Shown here: positions 24,388-33,609 of the stretch, one piece after another
Position numbering within the stretch: position 1 is the stretch's first letter
Layout of the letters: every line of letters starts with the position of its first letter
Assembly: GCA_932222125.1 (NCBI GenBank)
Contig: CAKNZJ010000249.1
Location: 1-64,000 of the forward strand
Direction of reading: 5' to 3'
DNA length: 64,000 bases
DNA from: an uncultured Clostridia bacterium
Lineage (GTDB): Bacteria > Bacillota > Clostridia > Oscillospirales > Oscillospiraceae
Notes under the pieces: generated by a model
Databases searched by the model: none
The model's input: only the letters and a program-made list of their open reading frames with translations
What the model was told of the DNA's origin: nothing
Position numbers and translations under genes: made by a program

Positions 24388-27213
24388 ATGGCAAGCCATA
24401 TTGTTATCAAAGGGGCCCGAGAGAATAACCTGAAAAACATCAACGTCACCATACCCCGGGACAAGTTGGTGGTGCTCACCGGCCTGTCCGGGTCAGGGAA
24501 GTCCTCCCTGGCGTTTGAGACGCTGTATGCTGAGGGCCAGCGGCGGTATGTGGAGTCCCTTTCCTCCTATGCCCGGATGTTTTTGGGGCAGATGGAGAAG
24601 CCGGACGTGGATTATATTGAGGGACTGTCTCCCGCAATCTCCATCGACCAAAAGACCACCTCCAAAAACCCCCGCTCCACGGTGGGTACTGTGACGGAGA
24701 TTTACGACTACCTGCGCCTGCTGTGGGCCCGGGTGGGCATTCCCCACTGTCCTAAGTGTGGAAAGGTTATCCAACAGCAGACAGTGGATCAAATCATTGA
24801 CCAGGTGCTAGCCCTGCCGGAGGCTGCCCGCATCCAGGTATTGGCTCCCGTCATTCGGGGGAAGAAGGGGGAACATGCCAAGGTATTTGAAGACGCCCGG
24901 AAGTCGGGGTATGTCCGCTGCCGGGTGGACGGTTCCCTGTATGAGCTCACCGAACAGATCAGCTTGGACAAAAACAAAAAGCACTCCATTGAGATTGTGG
25001 TGGACCGCTTGGTCATCCGGGAGGGTATTGCCCGCCGGTTGACTGACAGTGTGGAGAGCGCTTCCAATCTGTCCGGAGGCACTGTGGTGATCAATATTGT
25101 GGAGGATGACCGGGATATCCTGTTTTCCCAGAACTATGCCTGTGAGGACTGCGGTGTGTCCATTGAGGAGCTCACTCCGCGGATGTTCTCATTTAATAAT
25201 CCGTACGGTGCCTGTCCCACCTGTACTGGATTGGGATCCCAGCTCAAGGTGGATCCTGAGCTGATTATCCCAAATAAGTCTCTCTCCATTTTGGAGGGGG
25301 CGATCACCGCCTCTGGCTGGAATCACATCAAGTCAGACGGCATTTCCAGAATGTATTTTGATGCGCTGGCCAAGAAGTACCGGTTTAAGCTCACCGACCC
25401 GGTGGAGAAGCTATCGGATCAGGTGATGGATGTCATCCTATACGGCACAAAGGGGGAGAAACTCACCCTTCAATACGACCAGCCTAGGGGGAAGGGAAGT
25501 CTGTACCAGCCCTTTGAGGGGATTATTAACAATCTGGAGCGGCGATACAATGAGACCCAGTCTGATGCCATGAAGCGGGAAATTGAGGAGTGTATGAGTG
25601 CCTGCCAATGCCCCGTTTGCAAGGGGAAACGGTTAAAGCGAGAGGCCCTAGCGGTCACTGTGGGGGGAAGCTCGATCTATGAATTCTGTGAAAAGCCGGT
25701 GGACAAGGCGCTGGCCTTTTTGGATACCATCTCCCTTACCCCAACTCAGGCCATGATTGCCGACCAGATTTTAAAAGAGATCCGGGAGCGGCTGGGCTTT
25801 TTGCGCTCAGTGGGGCTGCAATACCTCACCCTCAGCCGTCAGGCAGGTACGCTGTCCGGCGGAGAGAGCCAGCGTATTCGGCTGGCCACTCAGATCGGCT
25901 CTTCCCTCATGGGGGTGCTGTATATCCTGGACGAGCCCTCCATCGGGCTGCACCAGCGGGACAATGACCTGCTGCTGGCCACTCTCAAGCATCTGCGGGA
26001 CTTGGGCAACACCCTCATTGTGGTGGAGCACGATGAGGATACCATGTGGGCGGCGGACTATATCGTGGATATTGGCCCTGGAGCCGGGGTTCACGGGGGC
26101 AATGTGGTGGCTTGCGGCACAGCGCAGGAGGTGATAAACACGCCTGGCTCTATCACCGGCGACTATCTGGCGGGACGGAAAAAGGTACCAGTTCCCACTC
26201 AGCGCAGGCCGGGAAATGGAATGCAGCTGGTGGTGCGCGGGGCTGCGGAAAATAATCTGAGGCACATTGATGTAACCTTTCCTTTGGGCACGTTTATCGC
26301 TGTCACCGGTGTGTCCGGGTCGGGAAAGTCCTCCTTGGTGAATGAAATCTTGTACAAACGGCTGGGGGCAGAGCTGAACCGTACCAAGACAAGGGCGGGA
26401 AAACACGATGGCATAGATGGAATAGAGCATTTGGACAAGGTGATCGCCATTGACCAGTCCCCCATTGGCCGCACGCCCCGATCGAACCCAGCCACCTACA
26501 CCGGGCTGTTCAATGATATCCGGGAGCTTTTTGCCTCCACCCAGGACGCAAAAAGCCGGGGCTATGGCCCAGGTCGCTTTTCCTTCAATGTCCGGGGGGG
26601 ACGGTGTGAGGCATGCTCCGGGGATGGGATGCTCAAGATTGAGATGCACTTTCTACCGGATATCTATGTTCCCTGTGAAGTATGTAAGGGCAAACGGTAC
26701 AACAGGGAGACGCTGGAGGTACGCTATAAGGGTAAGAATATCCATGAGGTGCTGGAGATGACGGTAGACGAGGCCCTGTCCTTCTTTGACGCGCTGCCCA
26801 GGTTGAAGAATAAGGTGAAGACGCTGAAAGAGGTGGGGCTGGGCTATGTAAAGCTGGGTCAGCCGTCTACTACGCTGTCCGGGGGGGAGGCCCAGCGGGT
26901 AAAGTTGGCTACGGAGCTGTCAAAGCGCTCCACTGGATCCACCATCTATATTCTGGACGAGCCCACCACCGGACTGCACACTGCCGACGTTCACCAGCTG
27001 GTGGAGGTGCTGCAGCGGTTTGTGGATAATGGAAATACCGTGGTGGTCATTGAGCACAACTTAGACGTGATCAAGACGGCGGACCATATCATTGACTTGG
27101 GGCCCGATGGGGGCGACCAGGGAGGAACCGTGGTGTGCGCTGGGACCCCCGAAGAGGTGGCCCGGTGTCCAAAGAGTTTTACGGGCAGATACCTGGAAAG
27201 GGTGCTGAAATAA
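24388..27213 (+). CDS. uvrA: Excinuclease ABC subunit A
   Basis: It is the damage-recognition ATPase of nucleotide excision repair, loaded as a UvrA2-UvrB complex. The 941-residue protein has two ABC ATPase modules with Walker A motifs [10 protein letters not shown] (near 32) and [10 protein letters not shown] (near 640). [12 protein letters not shown] and [12 protein letters not shown] are the signatures, with [14 protein letters not shown] and [11 protein letters not shown]. Zinc-finger cysteines occur at [14 protein letters not shown]...[14 protein letters not shown] and CEACSGDG...CEVCKGKR. It lies in one direction with uvrB, DUF5131 and TfoX, with short gaps. Confidence 0.97.
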   Translation: MASHIVIKGARENNLKNINVTIPRDKLVVLTGLSGSGKSSLAFETLYAEGQRRYVESLSSYARMFLGQMEKPDVDYIEGLSPAISIDQKTTSKNPRSTVGTVTEIYDYLRLLWARVGIPHCPKCGKVIQQQTVDQIIDQVLALPEAARIQVLAPVIRGKKGEHAKVFEDARKSGYVRCRVDGSLYELTEQISLDKNKKHSIEIVVDRLVIREGIARRLTDSVESASNLSGGTVVINIVEDDRDILFSQNYACEDCGVSIEELTPRMFSFNNPYGACPTCTGLGSQLKVDPELIIPNKSLSILEGAITASGWNHIKSDGISRMYFDALAKKYRFKLTDPVEKLSDQVMDVILYGTKGEKLTLQYDQPRGKGSLYQPFEGIINNLERRYNETQSDAMKREIEECMSACQCPVCKGKRLKREALAVTVGGSSIYEFCEKPVDKALAFLDTISLTPTQAMIADQILKEIRERLGFLRSVGLQYLTLSRQAGTLSGGESQRIRLATQIGSSLMGVLYILDEPSIGLHQRDNDLLLATLKHLRDLGNTLIVVEHDEDTMWAADYIVDIGPGAGVHGGNVVACGTAQEVINTPGSITGDYLAGRKKVPVPTQRRPGNGMQLVVRGAAENNLRHIDVTFPLGTFIAVTGVSGSGKSSLVNEILYKRLGAELNRTKTRAGKHDGIDGIEHLDKVIAIDQSPIGRTPRSNPATYTGLFNDIRELFASTQDAKSRGYGPGRFSFNVRGGRCEACSGDGMLKIEMHFLPDIYVPCEVCKGKRYNRETLEVRYKGKNIHEVLEMTVDEALSFFDALPRLKNKVKTLKEVGLGYVKLGQPSTTLSGGEAQRVKLATELSKRSTGSTIYILDEPTTGLHTADVHQLVEVLQRFVDNGNTVVVIEHNLDVIKTADHIIDLGPDGGDQGGTVVCAGTPEEVARCPKSFTGRYLERVLK

Positions 27214-27257
27214 TGACTGCTGTCGGCTTGCAAGGGCCGGGATATTAGGAGGAACTT

Positions 27258-27743
27258 ATGGAACTGCTGCAATGGCTGATGGAGACCAAGCTAGGTGAGT
27301 TTACCCTCACCATGCTGGTCTCCATGATTCCGGTGGTGGAGCTGCGGGGAGGCATCCCCGCTGGCGTGGCTGCCGGCCTGCCGGTATGGGCCGCCTGTTT
27401 GGCCGCCATCATTGGCAATTTGATTCCGATCCCATTTATCATCGTATACATACGGCGTATCTTCAAGTGGATACGCCGACGGATGCCACGCTTAAACTCC
27501 ATGGTGGATAAGCTGGAGAAAAAGGCCCATCTTAAGGGGGGACGGGTGAGCAAGTATGAATATCTGGGGCTGGCTATCTTTGTAGCCATCCCACTGCCCG
27601 GCACCGGGGCCTGGACAGGGGCGCTGGCGGCAGCATTTTTGGATATGCCGCTGCGTCGGGCCCTTCCATCGGTGATTGCCGGAGTACTGGTGGCAGGTAT
27701 GGTGGTCAGCATTCTCACCTTTGGTGTGACCAGTTTATTGTAG
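27258..27743 (+). CDS. COG2426 small multidrug-export-type membrane protein
   Basis: The 161-residue protein matches the Sm_multidrug_ex family (PF06695). It has MIPVVELRGGIPAGVAAGLP near the N-terminus, a basic cytoplasmic loop (RRIFKWIRRRMPRLNSMVDKLEKKA), and then FVAIPLPGTGAWTGALAAAFL. Four hydrophobic segments are visible. The two Gly/Pro re-entrant motifs recall the DedA superfamily. The export function in the family name is weakly supported. AGGAGG lies just before the ATG, 44 bases after uvrA. Confidence 0.85.
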   Translation: MELLQWLMETKLGEFTLTMLVSMIPVVELRGGIPAGVAAGLPVWAACLAAIIGNLIPIPFIIVYIRRIFKWIRRRMPRLNSMVDKLEKKAHLKGGRVSKYEYLGLAIFVAIPLPGTGAWTGALAAAFLDMPLRRALPSVIAGVLVAGMVVSILTFGVTSLL

Positions 27744-27811
27744 AGGGAAAGGACTGCTCACAGTGGCAAAAATGAGGCTTCCGCCATAAAATACCCCAGG
27801 AGGTGGCGGGA

Positions 27812-28126
27812 ATGACGTCCTGTTTGGAACTTTTAACTGCATTGCTGGCGGCCCTTGGACTGGTGTGTCTGATTTGGCTGGCAGTGGGCCGGCTATTGCT
27901 GCCGGTGATATGTCCAACTCGTGTGGTGGTCACTGCCAGCGGATCGGGAGATGGCCTGGAGCAGACGGTGAAGGGCCTCTTATGGTTACGAGGTTCCGGT
28001 CTATGGCGGGGGATGCTGGTCATCGAGGATGGTGGTCTGAACCGGGAGGGTTTGGCCTTGGCCCAAATGTTAGCGCAACGAGATGGGGTGGCATTGGACA
28101 GTGCCAGATACTGTGAGCTGGAGTGA
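27812..28126 (+). CDS. Small membrane-anchored hypothetical protein
   Basis: The 104-residue protein starts at an ATG eight bases after AGGAGG. One N-terminal hydrophobic helix (LELLTALLAALGLVCLIWLAV) is followed by a short soluble domain (RVVVTASGSGDGLEQTVKGLLWLRG...LVIEDGGLNREGLALAQMLAQRDGV). The soluble part has an alternating alpha/beta look, like a minimal nucleotide- or sugar-binding fold, with no catalytic motif. It closes the uvrB-uvrA directional cluster before a strong terminator. Confidence 0.7.
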   Translation: MTSCLELLTALLAALGLVCLIWLAVGRLLLPVICPTRVVVTASGSGDGLEQTVKGLLWLRGSGLWRGMLVIEDGGLNREGLALAQMLAQRDGVALDSARYCELE

Positions 28127-28156
28127 ATGAAGTGCGAGATAAGATGTCCATAACAG

Positions 28157-28196
28157 CCAAACGCCCTGAACCGTATAACCGGTTCAGGGCGTTTGG
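28157..28196. terminator. Bidirectional terminator
   Basis: CCAAACGCCCTGAACCG pairs with CGGTTCAGGGCGTTTGG around a short TATAAC loop. It separates the rightward uvr cluster from the leftward fbp gene. Confidence 0.88.
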
Positions 28197-28223
28197 CGTT
28201 TTAGGATGCCATGGATGCGTTCG

Positions 28224-30218
28224 TCATTTGTGGCGCTCCACGATGGCACCGGTGCGGTAGGCCCACAGCAGGGCCATCAGGTCCTCGATCTGCTCCGTAA
28301 GCTGGCGGCCCACATCAGTGTCGGCGATCTTGGCTTGGGTGTCCAGCCGCTCAAACACCTGGGAGGAGGAGGCGATATCCCGATTTTCCTGAATGGCGTT
28401 GGCCCGGCCCACAAACGGCTCATGGGATACCAGGCGCAGGCAATCGGCGGTATAGATCAGGGTATAGCCGGCGATACCGGTGGTCTTTTGGTAGGCTTTG
28501 CAAAATCCTCCGTCAATGACCAGCAGTTTTCCCCCCGCCTTCATGGGGCTTTCTCCCTTCTTGGACTTGACTGGGACATGGCCGTTGATGATATGGCAAT
28601 GAGGGCCTTCTAGATCGAATTCCTTGAGCAGACGGCAGCACACTGCGGGGTCCTGATACAGCTTATAGTAGGCATTTTTCGCCTCAGTCCAGATAGACTC
28701 ATCCAGAATCAGCCTGCGTTCAAAGGTGGTCATCCGGTCCCGGCCAAAGATGGGGCTGTTGCGTCCAGCCCATAAAAACCACAGAAAATCCATACCGAAT
28801 TGTCGTTCGGGAGAGCCGGGTTTATCGTAGTACGCCTTGCGGGCCGTGGCGTCAGCATAGTCTAAAAAGGCCCTGCCTGCCAGCTTATCGCAGCCGATGG
28901 AGAAGGACATCAGTTCCCCTTGCTCCGTCATGGGTACACAGCCGTGAAAGAGCAGATTGCCGTTATACACCAGATAGAGACTGCCGCTGGAGTAGAGAAA
29001 GCGAATGTGCCGCTGGAGCTTTTCACTGTGGAGAAAGGAGCGGGTGAGCTGGTCGATGAGGACATCTTCTTCTGGGCTGAGGGCATAGGGATTTTTAGCG
29101 TCCACAGTGGGGAAATCCGTATCTTCCAGGTGGTAGGTGGATCCGTTGATGACAATGGATTGGTTTTTATAGTCGATTTTATCCAATAGTAGCCGGTCAT
29201 CCATGCCGAAGCTGGGGTTACGCATGATTTTCTGCCCCTCCAGTTTGAACAGCAGGATGGTGATCGCCTTATGCATCCGGGCAGCTCGCAGCTTATCTTG
29301 CTCGGTGTAACGCTCCTCTTCTTCTTTGGTGAGTTTTACATGCCAGCAGCTCACATCACAATCGTGATAGAAGGCGTCGGCAAAGACGGACAGCGGGCGC
29401 AGGGAAATGCCATAACCCGTCTCAATGACGTCCAGATTATTGTAGCGCAGGGAGTTGGCCAGTACGGTGGCCACTAGGGTGCGAGAGCCGGAGGCGGCAC
29501 CCATCCACAGAATGTCGTGGTTGCCCCACTGTATGTCCACACTGTGGTAGTCCATCAGTTCATCCATGATAACGTCTGCGCCGGGGCCGCGGTCAAAGAT
29601 ATCTCCCACCAGATGGAGGCGGTCCACGGAAAGACGCTTGATCAGGGCGCAGAGTTGGATGAGGAAATTGGGGGCCCGGTCCAGATCAATCATGGAGGAG
29701 ATGATGTTTTCATAGTAGTCCCGCTTATTGGCTTCGGAGTATTCATAGTGGGTGTGGATGAGCTCCTCGATGATGTAGCCGTATTCTTGAGGCATTGCCT
29801 TGCGTACCTTCGAGCGGGTATATTGGGCGCTGACCAGACAGCACAGGTCGATGAGCCGGTGGAAGGTAATGCGAAACCACTCCCGCATATCTGGGGTGTC
29901 CCGCTCAATTTCCTCCAGTTTTTCCCGGGGGTAGTATACCAAGGTGGCCAACTGGTCCCGCTCCGCCTTGGGGACGCTGTTGGCAAACAACTCGTCGATC
30001 TTTTCCCGCACCACTCCGGAGGCGGAGTTTAGAATATGTTGAAAGGCTTCGTACTCTCCGTGGACGTCGGAAATGAAGTGCTCAGTGCCCTTGGGTAGAT
30101 TCAAAATGGCTCTAAGATTGATAATTTCTGTACTGGCGGACTGAACGGTGGGATATTGTTTGGACAGCATTTTCAAATAATGCAGATGCTCTAAATCAAA
30201 ACTTTTGCATGGGGTCAT
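28224..30218 (-). CDS. fbp: Fructose-1,6-bisphosphatase, class III
   Basis: It removes the 1-phosphate of fructose-1,6-bisphosphate in gluconeogenesis. The 664-residue length is typical of the Firmicute class III enzyme, unlike the 330-residue class I form. The calcineurin-type metallophosphatase motifs are present: FISDVHGEYEAF (near 48), HLVGDIFDRGPGADVI and IQWGNHDILWMGAA. The C-terminal NGHVPVKSKKGESPMKAGGK is also characteristic. The ATG at 30218 has GAAGGAGTG upstream. A promoter is visible at 30288-30316, and the gene is divergent from the phosphopantetheinyl transferase gene. Confidence 0.95.
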   Translation of the reverse strand: MTPCKSFDLEHLHYLKMLSKQYPTVQSASTEIINLRAILNLPKGTEHFISDVHGEYEAFQHILNSASGVVREKIDELFANSVPKAERDQLATLVYYPREKLEEIERDTPDMREWFRITFHRLIDLCCLVSAQYTRSKVRKAMPQEYGYIIEELIHTHYEYSEANKRDYYENIISSMIDLDRAPNFLIQLCALIKRLSVDRLHLVGDIFDRGPGADVIMDELMDYHSVDIQWGNHDILWMGAASGSRTLVATVLANSLRYNNLDVIETGYGISLRPLSVFADAFYHDCDVSCWHVKLTKEEEERYTEQDKLRAARMHKAITILLFKLEGQKIMRNPSFGMDDRLLLDKIDYKNQSIVINGSTYHLEDTDFPTVDAKNPYALSPEEDVLIDQLTRSFLHSEKLQRHIRFLYSSGSLYLVYNGNLLFHGCVPMTEQGELMSFSIGCDKLAGRAFLDYADATARKAYYDKPGSPERQFGMDFLWFLWAGRNSPIFGRDRMTTFERRLILDESIWTEAKNAYYKLYQDPAVCCRLLKEFDLEGPHCHIINGHVPVKSKKGESPMKAGGKLLVIDGGFCKAYQKTTGIAGYTLIYTADCLRLVSHEPFVGRANAIQENRDIASSSQVFERLDTQAKIADTDVGRQLTEQIEDLMALLWAYRTGAIVERHK

Positions 30219-30287
30219 GTGGGATCACTCCTTCACTCGTTAAGGTTGGATAGGCCTGATAAGATGGGGGAAGATTTGATGAGTTGC

Positions 30288-30316
30288 ATTATAATACAAA
30301 TTGACAGCTATGTCCA
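30288..30316 (-). promoter_or_regulatory. Promoter of fbp
   Basis: On the minus strand TGGACA (30311-30316) and a perfect TATAAT (30288-30293) are 17 bases apart, about 70 bases before the fbp start. Confidence 0.7.
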
Positions 30317-30330
30317 GATTTGGCTGTATA
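30301..30330 (+). promoter_or_regulatory. Possible rightward promoter overlapping the fbp promoter
   Basis: TTGACA (30301-30306), 18 bases, TGTATA (30325-30330), pointing to the phosphopantetheinyl transferase gene. It overlaps the fbp promoter on the other strand, so the two may compete. Confidence 0.4.
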
Positions 30331-30466
30331 GTCCAGGGGAAATAAAAATATTCCCCCGAATAAAAGAGGTGCAAGATGGAATAAAAATGTGCTTGAAGCA
30401 TGACCATAAGTGTCGTACAATAGGGGAGAAAGTAGACGCCCCAGGTGGATGGAGAGGGGGAGCGCT

Positions 30467-30985
30467 GTGACAGCGGTGTTTGGGGTGTGGGGAGAGGGAG
30501 GCCGGCAGTTAGCGTGGCCACTGCTCCAGTTGGCGGCCCGCCGTCAATGGGGATATCAGGTATTGCCCTGTGTGGAGCGCTCCCCAAGAGGTAAGCCCCT
30601 ATTTACAGGACACACTGACCGGTGGTTTTCCCTGAGCCATAGCGGCGGATACGCGCTATGTGCCCTGTCGGATTGGCCAGTGGGAGTGGACATAGAGGTG
30701 GTGCGTCCCCATCGGGCTGGGCTGCCGGCCTATGTCCTGGGGGAGGAGGAGCTAGCGGCCTTTGATGGGAGCTGGGAGGACTTTTTCCGCATATGGACGT
30801 TGAAGGAGAGCTGGTGTAAGCAATGGGATCTGCCCCTGGTTCCGCCCAGGGCGGTGGCCACGCCTCCGCCGTGCCCCCACCGAAGTTATGCCGGGGACGG
30901 TTGGCAGGGGGCGGTGTGCTGTCAGGATGATCCGCCGCGAGAAGTCATTTGGTTGACACCGGAGGAAATCTTAAAGGAATCTTAA
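30467..30985 (+). CDS. 4'-phosphopantetheinyl transferase superfamily protein (Sfp type)
   Basis: The enzyme moves phosphopantetheine from CoA to a serine of carrier proteins. The 172-residue protein has the Sfp-family motifs FSLSHSGGYALCALSD, VGVDIEVVRP with the metal-binding Asp and Glu, and FFRIWTLKESWCK. It is shorter than Bacillus Sfp (about 224 residues), mainly at the N-terminus and C-terminus, and may be an AcpS-like minimal member. The GTG at 30467 follows GAGGGGGAG; an ATG at 30449 has a weaker site. No NRPS or PKS gene is nearby. Confidence 0.82.
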   Translation: MTAVFGVWGEGGRQLAWPLLQLAARRQWGYQVLPCVERSPRGKPLFTGHTDRWFSLSHSGGYALCALSDWPVGVDIEVVRPHRAGLPAYVLGEEELAAFDGSWEDFFRIWTLKESWCKQWDLPLVPPRAVATPPPCPHRSYAGDGWQGAVCCQDDPPREVIWLTPEEILKES

Positions 30986-31081
30986 TCAATTCTATGGAAA
31001 AAGATAAGAGCTCTCCCATAAGAATTTGAAAAATCATTTTGTATCATTGTAGTGAACCAAGGCAAGGGGGCAGGATTGGCG

Positions 31082-32167
31082 TTGAATATTTTAATTTTAA
31101 CTGGAAAATTTGGCATGGGCCACTGGTCGGCCGCAAAAGCCTTACAGGAGCAATTAGGGGAAGATGGGCATCAGGTAGAGACGGTAGACCTATTCAGCTA
31201 CGCTATGCCGGAGCTGGCCCCCACCATGTACAGAGGATTTTCTATGCTGGTAACCTATGGTGGGCTGCTCTATAGCCTGTGCTATAACCTGGGATATCGT
31301 CTCACCGCCAACGGGGATGGACGAAACGGATTGGCCGGCTTGCTCATGGCGCCGTTGAGCAAACTGTTGGACAGCCGCCGCCCGGAACTGGTGATCTGTA
31401 CTGATTGGACGTGCGCGGCCACCATGTCACGGTATAAAGAGGAGTGGGACAGCGCCACCCCTTTGGTTACCTGTGTCACTGATGTGTCCTGTCACAGCGG
31501 CTGGATCCATTCAGGGACGGATTGCTATTTGGTGGCGGAGGAGCAGGTCCGGCAGGGGTTGATCCATAAGAAAGTGGAACCGTGGCGGATTGCAGTCACC
31601 GGTATCCCGGTCAGCGGTCGCTTCCGTCCTGCCATGCGCCGGACGGAGGGGAAGCGGGAACTGCTGATCATGGGCGGCGGTCTGGGCTTGATGCCCCGGC
31701 GGGACTCCTTTTACCAGGCGTTGAACCAGCTGCCAAACGTCCATACCGTCATCCTGACCGGTCACAATGAGAAGTTGTACCAGCGGCTTTGGGATAAATA
31801 TGAGAATATCGAGGTGGTTCCCTTCACTGACCGGGTGCCCGAATATATGGCCAAGGCGGACTTAATGCTGTCCAAGACGGGAGGGATCACTTCCTTTGAG
31901 GCCATTGCCGCTCGGCTGCCTATGCTCGCCTGGGAGCCCTTTTTGAAGCAGGAACAGGAGAATGCCAATTTCATGGTGGAGCGGGGGATGGCCCGCATTG
32001 TTGCCAAGGAGGAGGGCGCCTGCCTGAATGCGATCCGGGAGCTGCTGTACGATGACCAGGCGTTGGCCAGGATGGAGCATGCCATGGACGAGATGGCAGC
32101 CACACTCCAGCGCACTGCGGTGTCCGCCATCGTGCAGGAACTGACGGAGAAAGTGGTGTGTATATGA
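31082..32167 (+). CDS. MGDG-synthase-type diacylglycerol glycosyltransferase (UgtP-like)
   Basis: This peripheral membrane glycosyltransferase uses a UDP-sugar to glycosylate diacylglycerol, giving glycolipids that can anchor lipoteichoic acid. It begins MNILILTGKFGMGHWSAAKAL, the MGDG_synth nucleotide-independent N-domain with the GxGH motif. The C-terminal GT28 domain has LLIMGGGLGLMP and the donor-binding KADLMLSKTGGITSFEAIAARLPML. The TTG at 31082 gives 361 residues and the typical start. A GTG at 31052 has no ribosome-binding site, and a TTG at 31076 is an alternative. It overlaps the next gene by four bases. Confidence 0.85.
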   Translation: MNILILTGKFGMGHWSAAKALQEQLGEDGHQVETVDLFSYAMPELAPTMYRGFSMLVTYGGLLYSLCYNLGYRLTANGDGRNGLAGLLMAPLSKLLDSRRPELVICTDWTCAATMSRYKEEWDSATPLVTCVTDVSCHSGWIHSGTDCYLVAEEQVRQGLIHKKVEPWRIAVTGIPVSGRFRPAMRRTEGKRELLIMGGGLGLMPRRDSFYQALNQLPNVHTVILTGHNEKLYQRLWDKYENIEVVPFTDRVPEYMAKADLMLSKTGGITSFEAIAARLPMLAWEPFLKQEQENANFMVERGMARIVAKEEGACLNAIRELLYDDQALARMEHAMDEMAATLQRTAVSAIVQELTEKVVCI

Positions 32168-33213
32168 AGCGGTGGCGCAGTTTTCTGCCTCTGCTGGTAG
32201 TGGCTGCGCTGCTGGCATGGACGGGCTATGCCATCCTCCGAGAGCAAACGCCGGAGCAGTTGATCCAAGCGGTAACTGCCGCCGATTGGCGGTTGCTGTT
32301 GTTAGGCGTGGCGATTATGGTTGTGTTCATCTGCTGTGAGGCCAAGCTCACCCATGGGGTGCTTCAGGCGTTGGGATGTGCCCAGTCCTTTCTCCGCTGC
32401 TGTTACTATTCCTGTGCCGGGTTCTTTTTCAGTGCAGTAACGCCTTCCGCCACCGGCGGACAGCCGGCGCAGGTGCTTCTGATGGGAAAGGACGGCGTAC
32501 CTGGGGCTGTAGGTACACTGGATATGCTGCTGGTGACAGTGGGCTACAACACCGCTACGGTGGGCTACGGATTTGCCGCTCTGCTGGGGGCTGGCCACTT
32601 AATGGAGCAGCTGGGGGGACAGGTGGGTCTGCTGCTGGGAGTAGGATTGTCAGTGTTTACCGCCATTGATGGGCTGATGCTGGTGTTCCTATTTTTGCCG
32701 AATCCCGCGCGGCGCCTGTGCCAATGGCTGATCAAAATGGCCGTTCGAATACGGCCCTCACTGGACAAGGAGGGATTGGGGAAAAAGGCGGAGGGCTACC
32801 TCGAAGAGTATCGCCGGGGTGCCGAGCTGGTGCGCAGTTCCCCTATGTTGATGTTAAAGGTGCTGGCCCTGAGTTTCTGCCAGAGGACTTGCACCTATGC
32901 CATACCCTATATCGTGTACCGGGCATTTGGCCTGAGCGGGGTTTCTCTCTGGGAGCTGCTGGCGCTCCAGGCGCTGTGTGCGATCGCTGTGGGCTATCTG
33001 CCGCTGCCCGGTTCAGCAGGAGCAGCAGAAAACGTATTTCTCCGGGGATTTGTCCTGGCCTATGGTCAGGGGCTGGTGGCGCCGGCCATGCTTTTGAGCC
33101 GCACCATAAACTGTTATTTGGTGGTTGCTGTCACTGGACTGATTTTGCTGGCTGGCCGGCTGTACAGGAAAAGATGGAACAACGAAGGCGGTTCGCAGCC
33201 TTATGAGGCATAA
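32164..33213 (+). CDS. UPF0104/LPG-synthase-like flippase-type membrane protein
   Basis: The 349-residue polytopic membrane protein matches the lysylphosphatidylglycerol synthase transmembrane family (PF03706). It has FFSAVTPSATGGQPAQVLLM in the first half and VGYLPLPGSAGAAENVFLRGF near the C-terminus, with about eight helices. It lacks the cytoplasmic aminoacyl-transferase domain of MprF, so it would act as a lipid or lipid-linked sugar translocase and not as a lysyl transferase. ATGA overlap with the glycosyltransferase implies coupled translation and a shared glycolipid task. Confidence 0.88.
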   Translation: MKRWRSFLPLLVVAALLAWTGYAILREQTPEQLIQAVTAADWRLLLLGVAIMVVFICCEAKLTHGVLQALGCAQSFLRCCYYSCAGFFFSAVTPSATGGQPAQVLLMGKDGVPGAVGTLDMLLVTVGYNTATVGYGFAALLGAGHLMEQLGGQVGLLLGVGLSVFTAIDGLMLVFLFLPNPARRLCQWLIKMAVRIRPSLDKEGLGKKAEGYLEEYRRGAELVRSSPMLMLKVLALSFCQRTCTYAIPYIVYRAFGLSGVSLWELLALQALCAIAVGYLPLPGSAGAAENVFLRGFVLAYGQGLVAPAMLLSRTINCYLVVAVTGLILLAGRLYRKRWNNEGGSQPYEA

Positions 33214-33289
33214 CGCAGGCGGTTCACAGGGGTGGATCGCCTGTTCTTTTACGCTGTTGGGAGTGAAGGAAACAAATTCCAGTCACATT

Positions 33290-33311
33290 TGCACGTCCAT
33301 GTGCATATAAT
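33290..33311 (+). promoter_or_regulatory. Palindrome abutting a TATAAT upstream of the 33-residue peptide gene
   Basis: TGCAC-N6-GTGCA (33290-33305) is followed immediately by TATAAT (33306-33311). The position suggests a promoter with an operator at the spacer. A good -35 at 17 bases is not present, so activation could be needed. Confidence 0.5.
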
Positions 33312-33369
33312 GACCCATATGGCCTGGAATCGGTTGGGGCACACAAAGAGGAAAAAAGGAGAGAGAACC

Positions 33370-33471
33370 ATGACAGAGCATGATTTTACATTGAGGCACG
33401 GAGATCCCCATCAAGACGTGGATGACCTGATTTTTACGGATCAGGCGGATTGGTGTGTCAGTGAGCGTTAA
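33370..33471 (+). CDS. 33-residue acidic peptide, unknown
   Basis: An ATG seven bases after AAAAGGAGAGA opens a 33-codon frame. The product is hydrophilic and acidic, with clustered Asp/His (HGDPHQDVDDLIF) and one Cys four residues from the end (CVSER). It has no signal peptide or transmembrane helix. The strong ribosome-binding site, the promoter-like element 60 bases upstream and its own terminator three bases after the stop all argue that it is expressed as a unit. No family was recognised. Confidence 0.65.
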   Translation: MTEHDFTLRHGDPHQDVDDLIFTDQADWCVSER

Positions 33472-33474
33472 GCC

Positions 33475-33516
33475 ACCCCGCAAGACCCCATGTGGCTGGG
33501 GACTTGCGGGGTTTTT
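33475..33516 (+). terminator. Intrinsic terminator
   Basis: ACCCCGCAAG pairs with CTTGCGGGGT, extended inside by CCCCA/TGGGG, followed by TTTTT. It directly follows the 33-residue gene. Confidence 0.92.
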
Positions 33517-33609
33517 GGATGGGTGTGGGGCATTTTCTCTCTTTACAAGGGCCAAGGGCTTCTATATAATAGGAAGGACATTATAAATGGAAGCGAATGA
33601 GGGTGGACC

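Noticed and set aside
25807..26649. 280-codon minus-strand frame inside uvrA
   Set aside because: uvrA is unambiguous on the plus strand; the antisense frame is a composition effect.
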